A stretch of 64,000 nucleotides of DNA, from NCBI RefSeq assembly GCF_016865425.1, contig NZ_AP023355.1, forward strand, positions 620,001 to 684,000, given 5' to 3'. The notes beneath the pieces are model-generated. The model saw nothing but the letters and a program-made list of their open reading frames with translations, was not told the origin of the DNA and did no database searches. Shown here piece by piece: positions 8,943 to 18,030 of this stretch (position 1 is the stretch's first letter; every line of letters starts with the position of its first letter). The position numbers and the translations under genes are program-made. Source of the stretch: Actinocatenispora thailandica (GTDB taxonomy: Bacteria > Actinomycetota > Actinomycetes > Mycobacteriales > Micromonosporaceae).

Positions 8943-10853
8943 TCAGACCAGGGAGTCTTCCCATTGGCGGTGCAGGTCGGCGTACCGGCCGTCGCCGTCG
9001 ACGAGCTGGGCCGGCGTGCCGTCCTCGACCACGATCCCGGCGTCCAGCACCAGTACCCGGTCGGCGATCTCCACTGTGGACAGCCGGTGCGCGATCACGA
9101 TCGCGGTACGGTCCGCGAGGATGGTCCGGAGCGCTCGCTGCACCAGCCGCTCGGACGGGATGTCCAGCGAACTTGTCGCCTCGTCGAGGATGAGCACCGC
9201 CGGGTCGGCGAGGAACGCCCGGGCGAACGCGACGAGCTGCCGCTGCCCGGCGGAGAGCCGGCCGCCGCCCTTCGCCACGTCGGTGCCGTACCCGTCGGGC
9301 AGCGCGGCGATGAACTCGTGCGCGCCGATCGCCCGGGCGGCGCGTTCGATCTCGGCGTCGGTGGCGTCCGGCTTGCCGAACGCGATGTTCTCCCGCACCG
9401 TGCCGGAGAACAGGAAGTTCTCCTGGGTGACCATCACGACCGCGCGTCGCAGGTCGGCTTCGGACAGGTCGCGCAGGTCGACGCCGTCGAGGGTGACCCG
9501 GCCGGCGGTCGGGTCGTAGAACCGGGACACCAGCTTGGCGATGGTGGTCTTGCCGGCGCCGGTGGCGCCGACGACCGCCACGGTCTGCCCGGCCGGCAGG
9601 GTCAGGTTCAGCTCGGGCAGCACCAGCCGGTCGGCGCGGTAGCCGAACCGCACCGACTCGAACCGCAGCTCGCCCCGGGACGCGGCCAGCTCGCGCGGCG
9701 TGTCGGGTTCGGCGACGTCCGGCTGCTCGTCGAGGACACCGGCCAGCTTCTCCAGCGCCGCGGTGGCCGACTGCAGCGAGTTGTAGAACATCGACAGGTC
9801 CTGCATCGGTTCGAAGAACTTCCGCAGGTACAGCACGAACGCGGCGAGCACGCCGATCTCGGCGTGGCCGTGCAGCACCCGGTAGCCGCCGTAGGTCAGC
9901 ACCACGGCGATGGTGACGTTGCCGATCAGCTTGATGCCGGGGGAGAAGATCGCGATCAGCCGGAACGCGCGCTGGTTGGCCCGCTTGTACTCGTGGTTGA
10001 CCGCCTCGAAGATCTCCTGGTTGCGGGGCTCGCGGCGGTAGGCGTGCACCGCGCGGATGCCGCCGAGCGACTCGACGAAGTGCACGATGACCAGCGACAC
10101 CGTCTCGCGGGTCTTGCGGTACGCCTTGGCCGACTGGTTGCGGAACCACGCCGACAGCCACAGCAGGAACGGGAACGAGCACAGCGTCACGAGTGCCAGC
10201 GGCCAGTCCAGGAACAGCAGGATGATCGCCACGCTGATCACGTTCAGCCCGGCGAGCACCAGGTCGTCGATGCCGTTGTCGACCATCTCGGAGATGGAGT
10301 CCATGTCGGAGGTCAGCCGGGCGATCATCCGGCCCGACGTGTACCGCTCGTGGAACGACAGGGACAGCTTCTGGAAGTGCTTGTACACCCGGCGGCGCAG
10401 GTCGAACAGGATCGACTGGCCGATCCGGCCGGACAGCATCAGGAACGCGCGCTTGGTCAGGTAACCGACGCCGGACGCGACCAGGAACGCGATGCCGACG
10501 GAGATCAGCACCGCGTAGCTGTGGTGGTCGCGCAGCGGTGGGATGCCGCGGTCGATGCCGAGCTGCACCAGGAACGGGCCGGCCATCGCGGCGACGTCCT
10601 GGACCAGCAGCAGCACGACGGCGAGCGCGAGGATCCGGCGGTGCGGCCGGACCAGCGAGCCGAGCAGCTGCATGCTGCGGGAGCGCAGCCGGGCCATCGA
10701 ACGACGGTCGGTCGCCTCGGCGGCGGTACGCTCCGAGTTCTCCTCGCTGGCGATCCCCCGCCACGCCTCGATGTCGAGCGGCTGCTGGAGCGCGTCGTCG
10801 CTGGTCGAGGTGGCTGCTCCGGCGGAACCTCGGGCTGGCACACGTTCGGTCAT
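8943..10853 (-). CDS. ABC exporter subunit (permease-ATPase), second of pair
   Basis: A 636-residue half-transporter: a non-conserved N-terminal tail (1-55), six transmembrane helices (about 65-370) and a nucleotide-binding domain (about 390-620). Walker A is GATGAGKTT, Walker B is VLILDEATSS, the H-loop is AHRLS. The signature reads RLSAGQRQL, that is LSAGQ and not LSGGQ, a common mild variant. Start ATG overlaps the stop of the upstream half-transporter by four bases (ATGA), so translation is coupled and the two proteins probably form a heterodimeric multidrug-type exporter in the plasma membrane. The substrate is unknown. The partner has a canonical signature, so asymmetric ATPase sites are possible. 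Confidence 0.92.
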   Translation of the reverse strand: MTERVPARGSAGAATSTSDDALQQPLDIEAWRGIASEENSERTAAEATDRRSMARLRSRSMQLLGSLVRPHRRILALAVVLLLVQDVAAMAGPFLVQLGIDRGIPPLRDHHSYAVLISVGIAFLVASGVGYLTKRAFLMLSGRIGQSILFDLRRRVYKHFQKLSLSFHERYTSGRMIARLTSDMDSISEMVDNGIDDLVLAGLNVISVAIILLFLDWPLALVTLCSFPFLLWLSAWFRNQSAKAYRKTRETVSLVIVHFVESLGGIRAVHAYRREPRNQEIFEAVNHEYKRANQRAFRLIAIFSPGIKLIGNVTIAVVLTYGGYRVLHGHAEIGVLAAFVLYLRKFFEPMQDLSMFYNSLQSATAALEKLAGVLDEQPDVAEPDTPRELAASRGELRFESVRFGYRADRLVLPELNLTLPAGQTVAVVGATGAGKTTIAKLVSRFYDPTAGRVTLDGVDLRDLSEADLRRAVVMVTQENFLFSGTVRENIAFGKPDATDAEIERAARAIGAHEFIAALPDGYGTDVAKGGGRLSAGQRQLVAFARAFLADPAVLILDEATSSLDIPSERLVQRALRTILADRTAIVIAHRLSTVEIADRVLVLDAGIVVEDGTPAQLVDGDGRYADLHRQWEDSLV

Positions 10854-12673
10854 CGGGCCGCGACCCCCTTCCGGTCGGGGAGCAGATCGGGCGCGTCGAC
10901 GTCGTCGTCCGCCTCGGCGGACAGCACCGCGCGGTAGCTCGGCACGGTGGCGAGCAGCTCGGAGTGGGTACCGACGGCGGTGATCCGGCCGTCTTCGAGC
11001 AGCGCGACCCGGTCGGCGAGCGCGACGGTGCTGGGCCGGTGCACCACGAGCAGCGCGGTGGTACCGGCGAGCACCCGTTCCAGCGCCTCCTCGACCAGGG
11101 CCTCGGTGTTGACGTCGAGCGCGGACAGCGGGTCGTCGAGCACCAGTACCTTGGGCCGGGACACCACGGCGCGGGCCAGTGCGAGCCGCTGCCGCTGCCC
11201 GCCGGACAGCGACAGCCCCTGCTCGCCGACCCGGGTGTCGAGGCCCCAGGGCAGCTCGTACACGAAGTCGGCCTGGGCGACGCGCAGCGCCTCGGCGAGG
11301 TCGTCGTCGGTGGCGTCCGGGCGGCCGAGCGCCAGGTTCTCCCGGACGCTCATGGAGAACAGGATCGGTTCCTCGAACGCGGTCGCCACGTTGCGGCGCA
11401 GCGAGTCGAGCGTGCAGTCGCGCACGTCGTGGCCGTCGATGGTGATCCGCCCGCCGGTCACGTCGTACAGCCGGGGGACGAGCGAGACGGCCGTGGTCTT
11501 GCCGGAGCCGGTGACGCCGACCAGCGCCATGGTTTCGCCGGGCGCGATGGAAAGGTCGATGCCGGACAGCACCGGGGCGTCGCTGCCCGGGTAGCTGAAC
11601 CGGACGTCGCAGAACCGCACCGCGCCGCGGATCTCGTCGCGGCGCAGCTCGACGGCGCCGGGCCGGTCGACGACGGTGGGCTCGGTGTCGAACACCTCGT
11701 AGATGCGGTCGGCGGCGGTCATCGCCTCCTGGCCGCTGGCGAGGATCCAGCCGAGCGATTCGACCGGCCAGACCAGCCCCATCTGCAGGGTCGCGAACGC
11801 GACGAGCTGGCCGAGCGTCATGTGGTGCTGGACCACCGCGATGGCGCCGACGACGATGATGACGGCGAGCGACAGGTTCGGGATCAGCTCGTACAGCGGG
11901 GCGAACCGGGAGTCGAGCCGGGCGCGCTGCACGGCCAGCTGGTAGACCCTGTCGGCGTTGGCGGTGAACCGGGTGAACATGTGGTGTCGCCGGCCGAACG
12001 CCTTGACCACCCGGATGCCGTGCGCCGACTCCTCGACGTAGGTGGCGAGGTCGCCCTGGGCGTCCTGGACCTGGCGGGAGACCCGCAGGAACCGCTTCGC
12101 GAACTGCCGGCTGATCAGGAACAGCGGCACCGCGGACAGCGCGACCAGCGCGCCGAGCGGCGGGTACAGCCGGATCAGCAGCACGACCACCACGACGTAC
12201 TGGCAGACGTTGACGATCAGGTAGATCACGCCGAACGACAGGAACCGGCGCAGCGAGCCGATGTCGGTGATGGCGCGGGACAGCAGCTGGCCGGACTGCC
12301 ACCGGTCGTGGAAGGTCAGCGGCAGCTTCTGCATGTGCGCGTACAGGTCGTCGCGGACGTCGGCCTCCATGGACAGCGACGCGTACGACTGGGTCCAGCG
12401 GCGGAGGAACACCATCAGCGCTTCCAGCACGCCGAGCGCGAGCGCTGCCAGGCCGAACCAGATCAGCCCGGTCTGGTCGTGGTGTCGCACCGGTCCGTCG
12501 ACGACGCGCTGCATCACCATCGGGACGACGATGCTGGCGCCGACGGCGAGGCCGGCGGAGACCAGCATGACCGTCATGTGCGGCAGGTAGGGGCGCAGAT
12601 AGTGCCGGATTCGCCACAGATTGTGCAGAGGATTGTGCGCACTGCGGCTGGGTTCAGGAGGGTCCTTGGGCAC
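10850..12673 (-). CDS. ABC exporter subunit (permease-ATPase), first of pair
   Basis: A 607-residue half-transporter with six membrane helices (about 30-320) and a nucleotide-binding domain (about 355-590). Walker A is GVTGSGKTT, the signature is LSLSGGQRQR, Walker B is VLVLDDPLSALD. Walker B therefore ends in Asp-Asp, and the usual catalytic Glu is replaced by Asp; this degenerate site is typical of one half of heterodimeric exporters and fits pairing with the downstream subunit, which has DEATSS. Start GTG at 12673 is preceded by TAACGT six bases upstream (leaderless) and also by a G run. The gene leads a two-gene operon. Confidence 0.92.
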   Translation of the reverse strand: MPKDPPEPSRSAHNPLHNLWRIRHYLRPYLPHMTVMLVSAGLAVGASIVVPMVMQRVVDGPVRHHDQTGLIWFGLAALALGVLEALMVFLRRWTQSYASLSMEADVRDDLYAHMQKLPLTFHDRWQSGQLLSRAITDIGSLRRFLSFGVIYLIVNVCQYVVVVVLLIRLYPPLGALVALSAVPLFLISRQFAKRFLRVSRQVQDAQGDLATYVEESAHGIRVVKAFGRRHHMFTRFTANADRVYQLAVQRARLDSRFAPLYELIPNLSLAVIIVVGAIAVVQHHMTLGQLVAFATLQMGLVWPVESLGWILASGQEAMTAADRIYEVFDTEPTVVDRPGAVELRRDEIRGAVRFCDVRFSYPGSDAPVLSGIDLSIAPGETMALVGVTGSGKTTAVSLVPRLYDVTGGRITIDGHDVRDCTLDSLRRNVATAFEEPILFSMSVRENLALGRPDATDDDLAEALRVAQADFVYELPWGLDTRVGEQGLSLSGGQRQRLALARAVVSRPKVLVLDDPLSALDVNTEALVEEALERVLAGTTALLVVHRPSTVALADRVALLEDGRITAVGTHSELLATVPSYRAVLSAEADDDVDAPDLLPDRKGVAAR

Positions 12674-12820
12674 CCCCCGACGTTATCGGTAAGGACCGAC
12701 GGCCTTCTCGTCAATTTCGTCCGTTGTACAGCGCAGACAGGCTGGCGCGTCCGCTGTGGTGTGGCGGAGTTCACCGTCGAAGCCTTGCTTCTCGTGGCTA
12801 TTAGAATTAGCTTTTTGGCT

Positions 12821-13246
12821 ATGACGATTACCTCGAGTCCTGCCGACCGGAGTCCGCGGTTCGCCGTCGGCCGCGTCCTCACCGCGGTCGCCGCCACCGC
12901 CGCTCTCGTCTCGGCGGTGGCCGCGATCGCCGACGTGGCCGGCGCCGGCGCGGACACCCGCATCGTGGAGACCTGGCGGATGGTCGGCCTGGCGGTCTTC
13001 GCCGGCCTGTTCGCGCTGCTCGCCGCGCGCCCGCACGCCCTGCCGTACCTGTGGGAGCTGGTGCTCGCGAGCAAGCTCGCGCTGACCGTCGCCGCGCTCG
13101 GCTACCAGGCGGCCGGCAGCGCCACCGGTACCGCGACGATCATCGCCGCGGACGGTGGCCTGTTCGTGCTGCTGCTCGCCGCGTACCTGTGCGTGCGTGG
13201 CTGGCGCGCGATCAGGCCGCCTCGTGGTCGAGCAGCCAGCGCTTGA
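12821..13246 (+). CDS. Small membrane protein, unknown function
   Basis: A 141-residue protein with four predicted membrane helices: about 18-40 (VAATAALVSAVAAIADVAG), 50-66, 75-95 and 105-128. The N-terminus is short and polar, the C-terminus basic (RPPRGRAASA). I do not recognise a named family; some four-helix DoxX-like actinobacterial proteins look similar. No ribosome binding site precedes the ATG, but an AT-rich stretch (CTATTAGAATTAGC, 12797-12812) does, so transcription close to the start is likely. Its 3' end overlaps the convergent ogt-like gene by 35 bp. Confidence 0.7.
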   Translation: MTITSSPADRSPRFAVGRVLTAVAATAALVSAVAAIADVAGAGADTRIVETWRMVGLAVFAGLFALLAARPHALPYLWELVLASKLALTVAALGYQAAGSATGTATIIAADGGLFVLLLAAYLCVRGWRAIRPPRGRAASA

Positions 13247-13706
13247 CCGGCAGCCCCCACCGGAACCCGCCCAGCGAGCCGTCGGTGCGCAGCACCCGGT
13301 GACACGGGACGAACAGCGCGGCGGCGTTGCGCGCGCAGGCGTTGGCGGCGGCGCGCACCGCCGCGGGCCGGCCGGACAGCTCCGCGTACCGGGTGTAGGT
13401 CACCGGATCCCCGGCGGGCACCGTGCGCAGCACGTCCCAGGAGTGCGTCAGGAACGCCCCGCTGGCCTGCCGGACCGCGATCCGGTCCGTCGCGGTCAGG
13501 TCGCCGGCGAGGTACTCCCGGACCGCGGCGGCGATGTCGCCACCGTCGCCGGGCACCACCCGGTCCGGCCGCAGCGACGGATGCACCAGCACCCGCAGCG
13601 TCTCCGGGTCGTCGGTCCAGCCGCTGGCCAGTACCGCGTGGTCGGCGGCGGCCAGCACCGTGAACGGCCCGGCCGGCGTGGTCGTCGTGAACGTGTAGGC
13701 ACTCAT
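13212..13706 (-). CDS. ogt: Methylated-DNA-protein-cysteine methyltransferase
   Basis: A 164-residue O6-alkylguanine-DNA alkyltransferase that repairs alkylated guanine by transferring the alkyl group to its own cysteine. The active-site motif PCHRV is intact near residue 130, followed by G-S-L-G-G-F-R-W-G and the C-terminal KRWLLDHE. The N-terminal domain is of normal length. A plausible ribosome binding site (GGAGGAAC) precedes the ATG. The gene follows the Ada-AlkA gene by about 80 bp on the same strand, so the two form a likely alkylation-damage operon, with the upstream Ada-type protein as its likely activator. Confidence 0.92.
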   Translation of the reverse strand: MSAYTFTTTTPAGPFTVLAAADHAVLASGWTDDPETLRVLVHPSLRPDRVVPGDGGDIAAAVREYLAGDLTATDRIAVRQASGAFLTHSWDVLRTVPAGDPVTYTRYAELSGRPAAVRAAANACARNAAALFVPCHRVLRTDGSLGGFRWGLPVKRWLLDHEAA

Positions 13707-13786
13707 CTGTTCCTCCAGGTGCGGGCGCCGGATGGCCGGCGCCGGTCGGGTCGGTGTGGCGTCGCGTGGGGTCTGGCTGGTGGCGG

Positions 13787-15397
13787 TCAGCCGCCGCTGG
13801 CTCGGCCGGCGGCGTTCGCGGCCTGCCGCCAGAGCCGGATCACCGCGTACGAGCGCCACGGCCGCACCGTGGCCGCCCACGCGGCGAGCGGCTTCGGCGC
13901 GTCCGGCAGGCCGAGTTCGGCGGCACCGTGCCGGACGCCCAGGTCGCCCTCCAGGAACGTGTCGGGTTCGCCGAGGCCGCGCAGCAGCACGTAGTTGACC
14001 GTCCACGGGCCGATACCCGGTACCGCGAGCAGCGTCCCGGCGACGGTCTCCGGGTCGCCGCCGTCGAGGTCGACGGAGCCGTCGGCGACCAGCCCGGCCG
14101 CGGTACGCAGCGCGCGGCGCCGGGCGTTCGGCATCGGCAGCAGCTCGTCCGGGGCGTCCGCGATCGCGGCGGCGGACGGGAACGTGTGGGTCAGCTCGCC
14201 GGCGGCGACCGGCGCACCGACCGCGGCGGCGAGGTTGCCGAGGATGCTGCGGGCCGTGGCGACCGACACCTGCTGGCCGACGATCGCGCGGCACAGCATC
14301 TCGAACCCGTCCACCGACCGCGGCAGCCGCACCCCCGGGGTGGCGGCGACGTCCGCCGCCAGCGCCGGCTCGGCGCCGAGCACGGTGTCGACCGCCACCG
14401 GGTCCGCGGACAGGTCGAGCAGCCGGCGGCAGCGGGACACGGCCGGAGCCAGGTCCCGCACGTCGGACAGGTGCAGCACCGCCGACACGTACCCGTCGGC
14501 CGGGCTCAGTTCGGCCCACCCGACGCCGTGCGGCAGCCGCATCGTCCGCCGGTACGTGCCGTCCACGACGGACTCGACGCCGGGCAGCGCGCGGGCGGCC
14601 AGGAACGCGATCAGGTCGGCCGCGGCGAACGGCTCCCGGTAGGCGAGCCGTACCGGGACCGTGGTCCAGCCCGGGCCGGCCGCCGGTGGGTCCGCGACGA
14701 CCGCGGCACCCGCCGCGACCGGTTCGGCCGCCCCGGTCGTCGGCAGGGCCGTGCCGGCCACCGGGGCCCCCGGGCGGAGCGGCCGGCGAGCGTCGGCCGC
14801 CCGGCCCGCCGAGCGCGTACCGGCGCCGCGTCGCTTCGCGGCGCGCAGCGCGGACGGGGTGTTCCCGTACACCTCGCGCAGCGTGTCGTTGAACTGCCGG
14901 ACGCTGCCGAAGCCGGCCGCGAACGCGATCTCGGCCAGCCCCATCCGGGTCGTCTCGATCAGCAGCCGCGCGGTCTGCGCGCGCTGCGCCCGGGCCAGCG
15001 CCAGCGGCCCCGCGCCGACCTCGGCGGTCAGCAGCCGGTTCAGGTGGCGTTCGGTGTAGCCGAGGCGGCTCGCCAGGCCGCTGACGCCGGCCCGGTCCAC
15101 CAACCCGTCCGCGATCAGCCGCATCGCGCGGGCCGCGACGTCGGCTCGGCTGTCCCACTCCGGCGAGCCGGGTGTGGCGTCCGGCCGGCAGCGCATGCAG
15201 GCGCGGAAGCCGGCGCCCTGCGCGGCGGCCGCGGACCGGTAGAACCGGACGTTGGCCCGCCGCGGCGTCTGCGCCGGGCAGCTGGGTCGACAGTAGATCT
15301 TCGTCGAGGTGACCGCGGTGTAGAAACAGCCGTCGAACCGCTGGTCGCGGCTGGCCACCGCGCGGTAGCAGTGCTCGAAGTCCGGAAGCGTGTTCAC
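13787..15397 (-). CDS. Ada-type regulator fused to AlkA DNA glycosylase
   Basis: A 536-residue fusion. The N-terminus (about 1-75) is the Ada zinc-binding domain with the expected cysteines (DGCFYT, YCRPSCPA, CMRCRPD). An AraC-type helix-turn-helix pair follows (about 90-180; RLGYTERHLNRLL and AFAAGFGSVRQFNDTLREVYG). After a variable linker comes an AlkA N-terminal domain and an HhH-GPD glycosylase domain (about 330-510) with VPGIGPWTVNYVLLRG and the catalytic Asp in FLEGDLGV. It should both activate the adaptive response and excise alkylated bases. GTG at 15397 has GAGGA just upstream; an ATG at 15466 lies inside the 35-bp repeat and is less likely. Confidence 0.9.
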   Translation of the reverse strand: MNTLPDFEHCYRAVASRDQRFDGCFYTAVTSTKIYCRPSCPAQTPRRANVRFYRSAAAAQGAGFRACMRCRPDATPGSPEWDSRADVAARAMRLIADGLVDRAGVSGLASRLGYTERHLNRLLTAEVGAGPLALARAQRAQTARLLIETTRMGLAEIAFAAGFGSVRQFNDTLREVYGNTPSALRAAKRRGAGTRSAGRAADARRPLRPGAPVAGTALPTTGAAEPVAAGAAVVADPPAAGPGWTTVPVRLAYREPFAAADLIAFLAARALPGVESVVDGTYRRTMRLPHGVGWAELSPADGYVSAVLHLSDVRDLAPAVSRCRRLLDLSADPVAVDTVLGAEPALAADVAATPGVRLPRSVDGFEMLCRAIVGQQVSVATARSILGNLAAAVGAPVAAGELTHTFPSAAAIADAPDELLPMPNARRRALRTAAGLVADGSVDLDGGDPETVAGTLLAVPGIGPWTVNYVLLRGLGEPDTFLEGDLGVRHGAAELGLPDAPKPLAAWAATVRPWRSYAVIRLWRQAANAAGRASGG

Positions 15398-15434
15398 GTC
15401 CTCGATCCTGACACCGCCGGCGGCCGGTGGCTCG

Positions 15435-15559
15435 CGGGTTTCGGACCCGACCGTGGCGGGCCCCACCAGCGGGTTTCGGACCCCACCGTGGCGGGCTCCA
15501 CCAGCGGGTTTCGGACCCGATCGTGGTGGGTTCCGTCAGCGGGGTCCGGACCCGGCCGG
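15435..15559. repeat. 35-bp tandem repeat, 3.6 copies
   Basis: Units begin at 15435, 15470 and 15505, with a 20-base partial unit at 15540. They differ at a few positions. Each unit starts with CGGGTTTCGGACCCG, a perfect 5-bp stem with a TTCGG loop, and ends with a second imperfect dyad around GGCGGGCCCC. The array lies between the MMPL gene's 3' end and the Ada-AlkA start, on the same strand, so it could be a terminator array or protein-binding repeat. Confidence 0.8.
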
Positions 15560-15633
15560 CGGGCCGGCCGTTCGCGGGTATCGGGCCCGGCGGCCGGCCG
15601 TCGGGCGCGGCCGGTGCGGCGATACCGACGGGA

Positions 15634-17889
15634 TCACCCGTGCGCCGCCGGGTCCGGGCCCCGCACCGCCGCGCCGTCCCGATTCCGCCGTACCGCGCGG
15701 TTCCGGCCGGCCGGCCGGCCCGGCAGGACGCGGTCCAGCCAGCGGGGCAGCCACCAGTTCGCGGCGCCGAGCAGCTCCATCAGCGCCGGTACCAGCACCA
15801 TCCGGACCAGCGTCGCGTCCAGCAGCACCGCGACCGCGAGGCCGAGGCCGAACTGCTTGACCGCCGGGTCGTCGCCGAGCAGTACGGTCAGGAACACCAG
15901 GACCATGATCGCCGCCGCGGCGGTGATGATCCGGGCGGTCGACGCGAGCCCGCGCCGCACCGCCTCCCGGGTGTCGGCGCCCCCGTCGTACTCCTCGCGG
16001 ATCCGGGACACCAGGAACACCTCGTAGTCGGTGGACAGCCCGAACAGGATCGGGAACACGAACAGCGGTACCCAGGTCGTGATCGGCTGGGCGGTCGCGA
16101 ACCCGAGCGCGTGGCCGAACCACCCCCACTGCACCACCACGGTCAGCACGCCGTACGCGGCGAGCGTGGACAGCAGCGTCATCACCGCCGCCTTGACCGC
16201 GATCACCACCGAGCGCACGAGGACGAGCAGCACGACCAGCGACAGCGACACGACGATCGCGATCAGCCAGGGCAGCCGGGTGGCGACCGAATCGGCGAAG
16301 TCGATCGTCGACGCGTTCGGCCCGCCGACGTACACCCGCTGTCCCGCCGCGGCGCGGGGGATCACACTGTCCCGCAACCGGTGTACCAGTTTCGGGGTCG
16401 CGGCGTCCTGGGTGCCGGTGGTCGGGATCGCGACGAACTCCGCGGCTCGGCCGTCCGCGCTGGTTCGTACCGGGGTCACCGTGGCGACGCCGGGCGTGTG
16501 CGACACCGCGGCCGCCACCCGCCGCAGGGTGCCGGCCGAACCGTCGGTGACGATCACCAGCGGCGCGTCCCGGCCGGGCCCGAACGCGTCGGCGAGCATC
16601 CGGTGCGTGGCGTACGCCGAGGTGTCGCGGGGCGCGGTCGACGCGTCCGCGAAGCCGAGCCGCATCGACAGCGCCGGTACCGCGAGCGCCAGCAGCACCG
16701 CGGCCCCGGCGACGAGCCCGATCACCGGGTGCCGCTGGATCGTCCCGGCCCAGCGGGCCGCGAGCGGGCTGGTCGTCGAGGTCCGGCCGAAGTACGGCAG
16801 CCGCAGCCGGTCGATGTTGCGGCCGGCGAAGCCGAGCAGCGCCGGCAGCAGTGTCACCGCCGCCGCCATCGTCGCCAGTACCGTCACGGACGCGGCGACG
16901 GCGGTCGCGTCGAGCAGCGGCTGCTGCATCACGAACAGCCCGGCCAGCGCGATCACCACGGTACTGCCGGCGAACAGGACGGCCCGGCCGGCGGTGGTGA
17001 TCGCAACGACCGTGGCCCGTTCCGGATCGGCTCCGCTGTGCGATGCGTCCCGGCCGGCTCCGCCGTGCAGTGCCTCCCGGTAGCGGGTGACGATGAACAG
17101 CGCGTAGTCGACTCCGACACCGAGGCCGATCAGGGCCGACACGACGGGGGTGAACGACGGTGCCGGCAGCAGGTGGCCGAGCAGTTCGATGCCGGCCAGC
17201 CCGGTACCGATGCCGAACAGTGCGGTCGTCAGCGGCAGTCCCATCGCGAGCAGCGACCCGAAGCTGATCAGGATCACGATCACGGCGGCGAGCAGCCCGA
17301 CGCCCTCGCTCGGCCCGCCGGGCGGCTGCTCGACCGACAGCACCGCGTCGCCGCCGAGGGCGAACGTGACGCCGCCGCCGGACGCGCGCTTCACCTTGTC
17401 CAGCAACGGGGTCACGGTGTCGGCGGAGATCTGGTCCTGGCTGGACCGGATCGTCGCGTACCCGGTGTGCCTGTCGCCGGAGATCTGCCCCGGCGTCCGG
17501 TACGGGTCGGCCACCGCGACGATGTGCGGCGCGTCGGACAGCGCGCCGAGCAGCGACTCGACCCGGGCACGTACCGCCCGGTCGGTGAGCGGCTTCTTCG
17601 CGGTCACCGCGAGCGTCAGCGTGTCGCCGTTCTGGTCGGCGAAGTGCTGCCGGAGCAGCGCCTGCGCGTGCGCGGACTCGCTGGCGCCACCCGAGAAGTC
17701 GTGGTCGGCGGCCGCCGCGTACCGGAAGCCGAGAACCAGCAGCGCGCTGGTCGCGATGAGCCAGCAGGCGACCACCAGCCAGCGATGCCGGTAGCAACCG
17801 CCGGCCAGCCTGGCGAGTGGGCCGGCCGGCGCCGAAGCGGTCCGGGCCGGTTTCTCGGGCCTGACCTGTGTGGTGTTCCTGGGGCGCAT
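15634..17889 (-). CDS. MMPL family transporter (RND-like)
   Basis: A 751-residue membrane protein of the MMPL family, which exports lipids or small hydrophobic compounds with proton energy. The layout is typical: a first helix (about 40-60), a periplasmic domain (70-190), five helices, a central duplication, a second periplasmic domain and five more helices. Family motifs include GLGVGVDYALFIVTRYRE and, in the second half, FGLSTDYEVFLVSRIREEYDGG. Both carry the conserved Asp-Tyr pair thought to relay protons. ATG at 17889 has a strong ribosome binding site (GGAGGAG); an in-frame ATG at 17991 would read through two palindromes and is rejected. The two-component genes lie immediately upstream on the same strand, and probably control it. 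Confidence 0.9.
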   Translation of the reverse strand: MRPRNTTQVRPEKPARTASAPAGPLARLAGGCYRHRWLVVACWLIATSALLVLGFRYAAAADHDFSGGASESAHAQALLRQHFADQNGDTLTLAVTAKKPLTDRAVRARVESLLGALSDAPHIVAVADPYRTPGQISGDRHTGYATIRSSQDQISADTVTPLLDKVKRASGGGVTFALGGDAVLSVEQPPGGPSEGVGLLAAVIVILISFGSLLAMGLPLTTALFGIGTGLAGIELLGHLLPAPSFTPVVSALIGLGVGVDYALFIVTRYREALHGGAGRDASHSGADPERATVVAITTAGRAVLFAGSTVVIALAGLFVMQQPLLDATAVAASVTVLATMAAAVTLLPALLGFAGRNIDRLRLPYFGRTSTTSPLAARWAGTIQRHPVIGLVAGAAVLLALAVPALSMRLGFADASTAPRDTSAYATHRMLADAFGPGRDAPLVIVTDGSAGTLRRVAAAVSHTPGVATVTPVRTSADGRAAEFVAIPTTGTQDAATPKLVHRLRDSVIPRAAAGQRVYVGGPNASTIDFADSVATRLPWLIAIVVSLSLVVLLVLVRSVVIAVKAAVMTLLSTLAAYGVLTVVVQWGWFGHALGFATAQPITTWVPLFVFPILFGLSTDYEVFLVSRIREEYDGGADTREAVRRGLASTARIITAAAAIMVLVFLTVLLGDDPAVKQFGLGLAVAVLLDATLVRMVLVPALMELLGAANWWLPRWLDRVLPGRPAGRNRAVRRNRDGAAVRGPDPAAHG

Positions 17890-17902
17890 GACGTGCTCCT
17901 CC

Positions 17903-17920
17903 GGGGTTCGGGCGAACCCC
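17903..17920. promoter_or_regulatory. 18-bp palindrome upstream of the MMPL gene
   Basis: GGGGTTCG and CGAACCCC are perfect 8-bp arms with a two-base centre, ending a few bases before the ribosome binding site of the MMPL gene. Candidate operator or translation-modulating hairpin. Confidence 0.5.
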
Positions 17921-17981
17921 CTGAGCGTCGCGCCGCACACGGCCGCTGGCGTCCGCCCGGAGTTGCCGCCTGCTACCTCCG

Positions 17982-17994
17982 GGGATGGCATCCC
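17982..17994. promoter_or_regulatory. 13-bp palindrome GGGATG-G-CATCCC
   Basis: Perfect 6-bp arms with a one-base centre, about 95 bp upstream of the MMPL start and just downstream of the response-regulator gene. A possible binding site for that regulator; no direct evidence. Confidence 0.35.
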
Positions 17995-18030
17995 TGCGGA
18001 GTAGGCACCCCCGGCCCGGCCGGCGGAAGC

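Noticed and set aside
8943..12617. 1224-codon frame appearing to fuse both ABC subunits
   Set aside because: Its N-terminal half is an out-of-frame shadow of the upstream half-transporter; the real second gene begins at 10853 with an ATGA overlap.
15435..15559. CRISPR array
   Set aside because: The 35-bp units are directly abutting, with no unique spacers.
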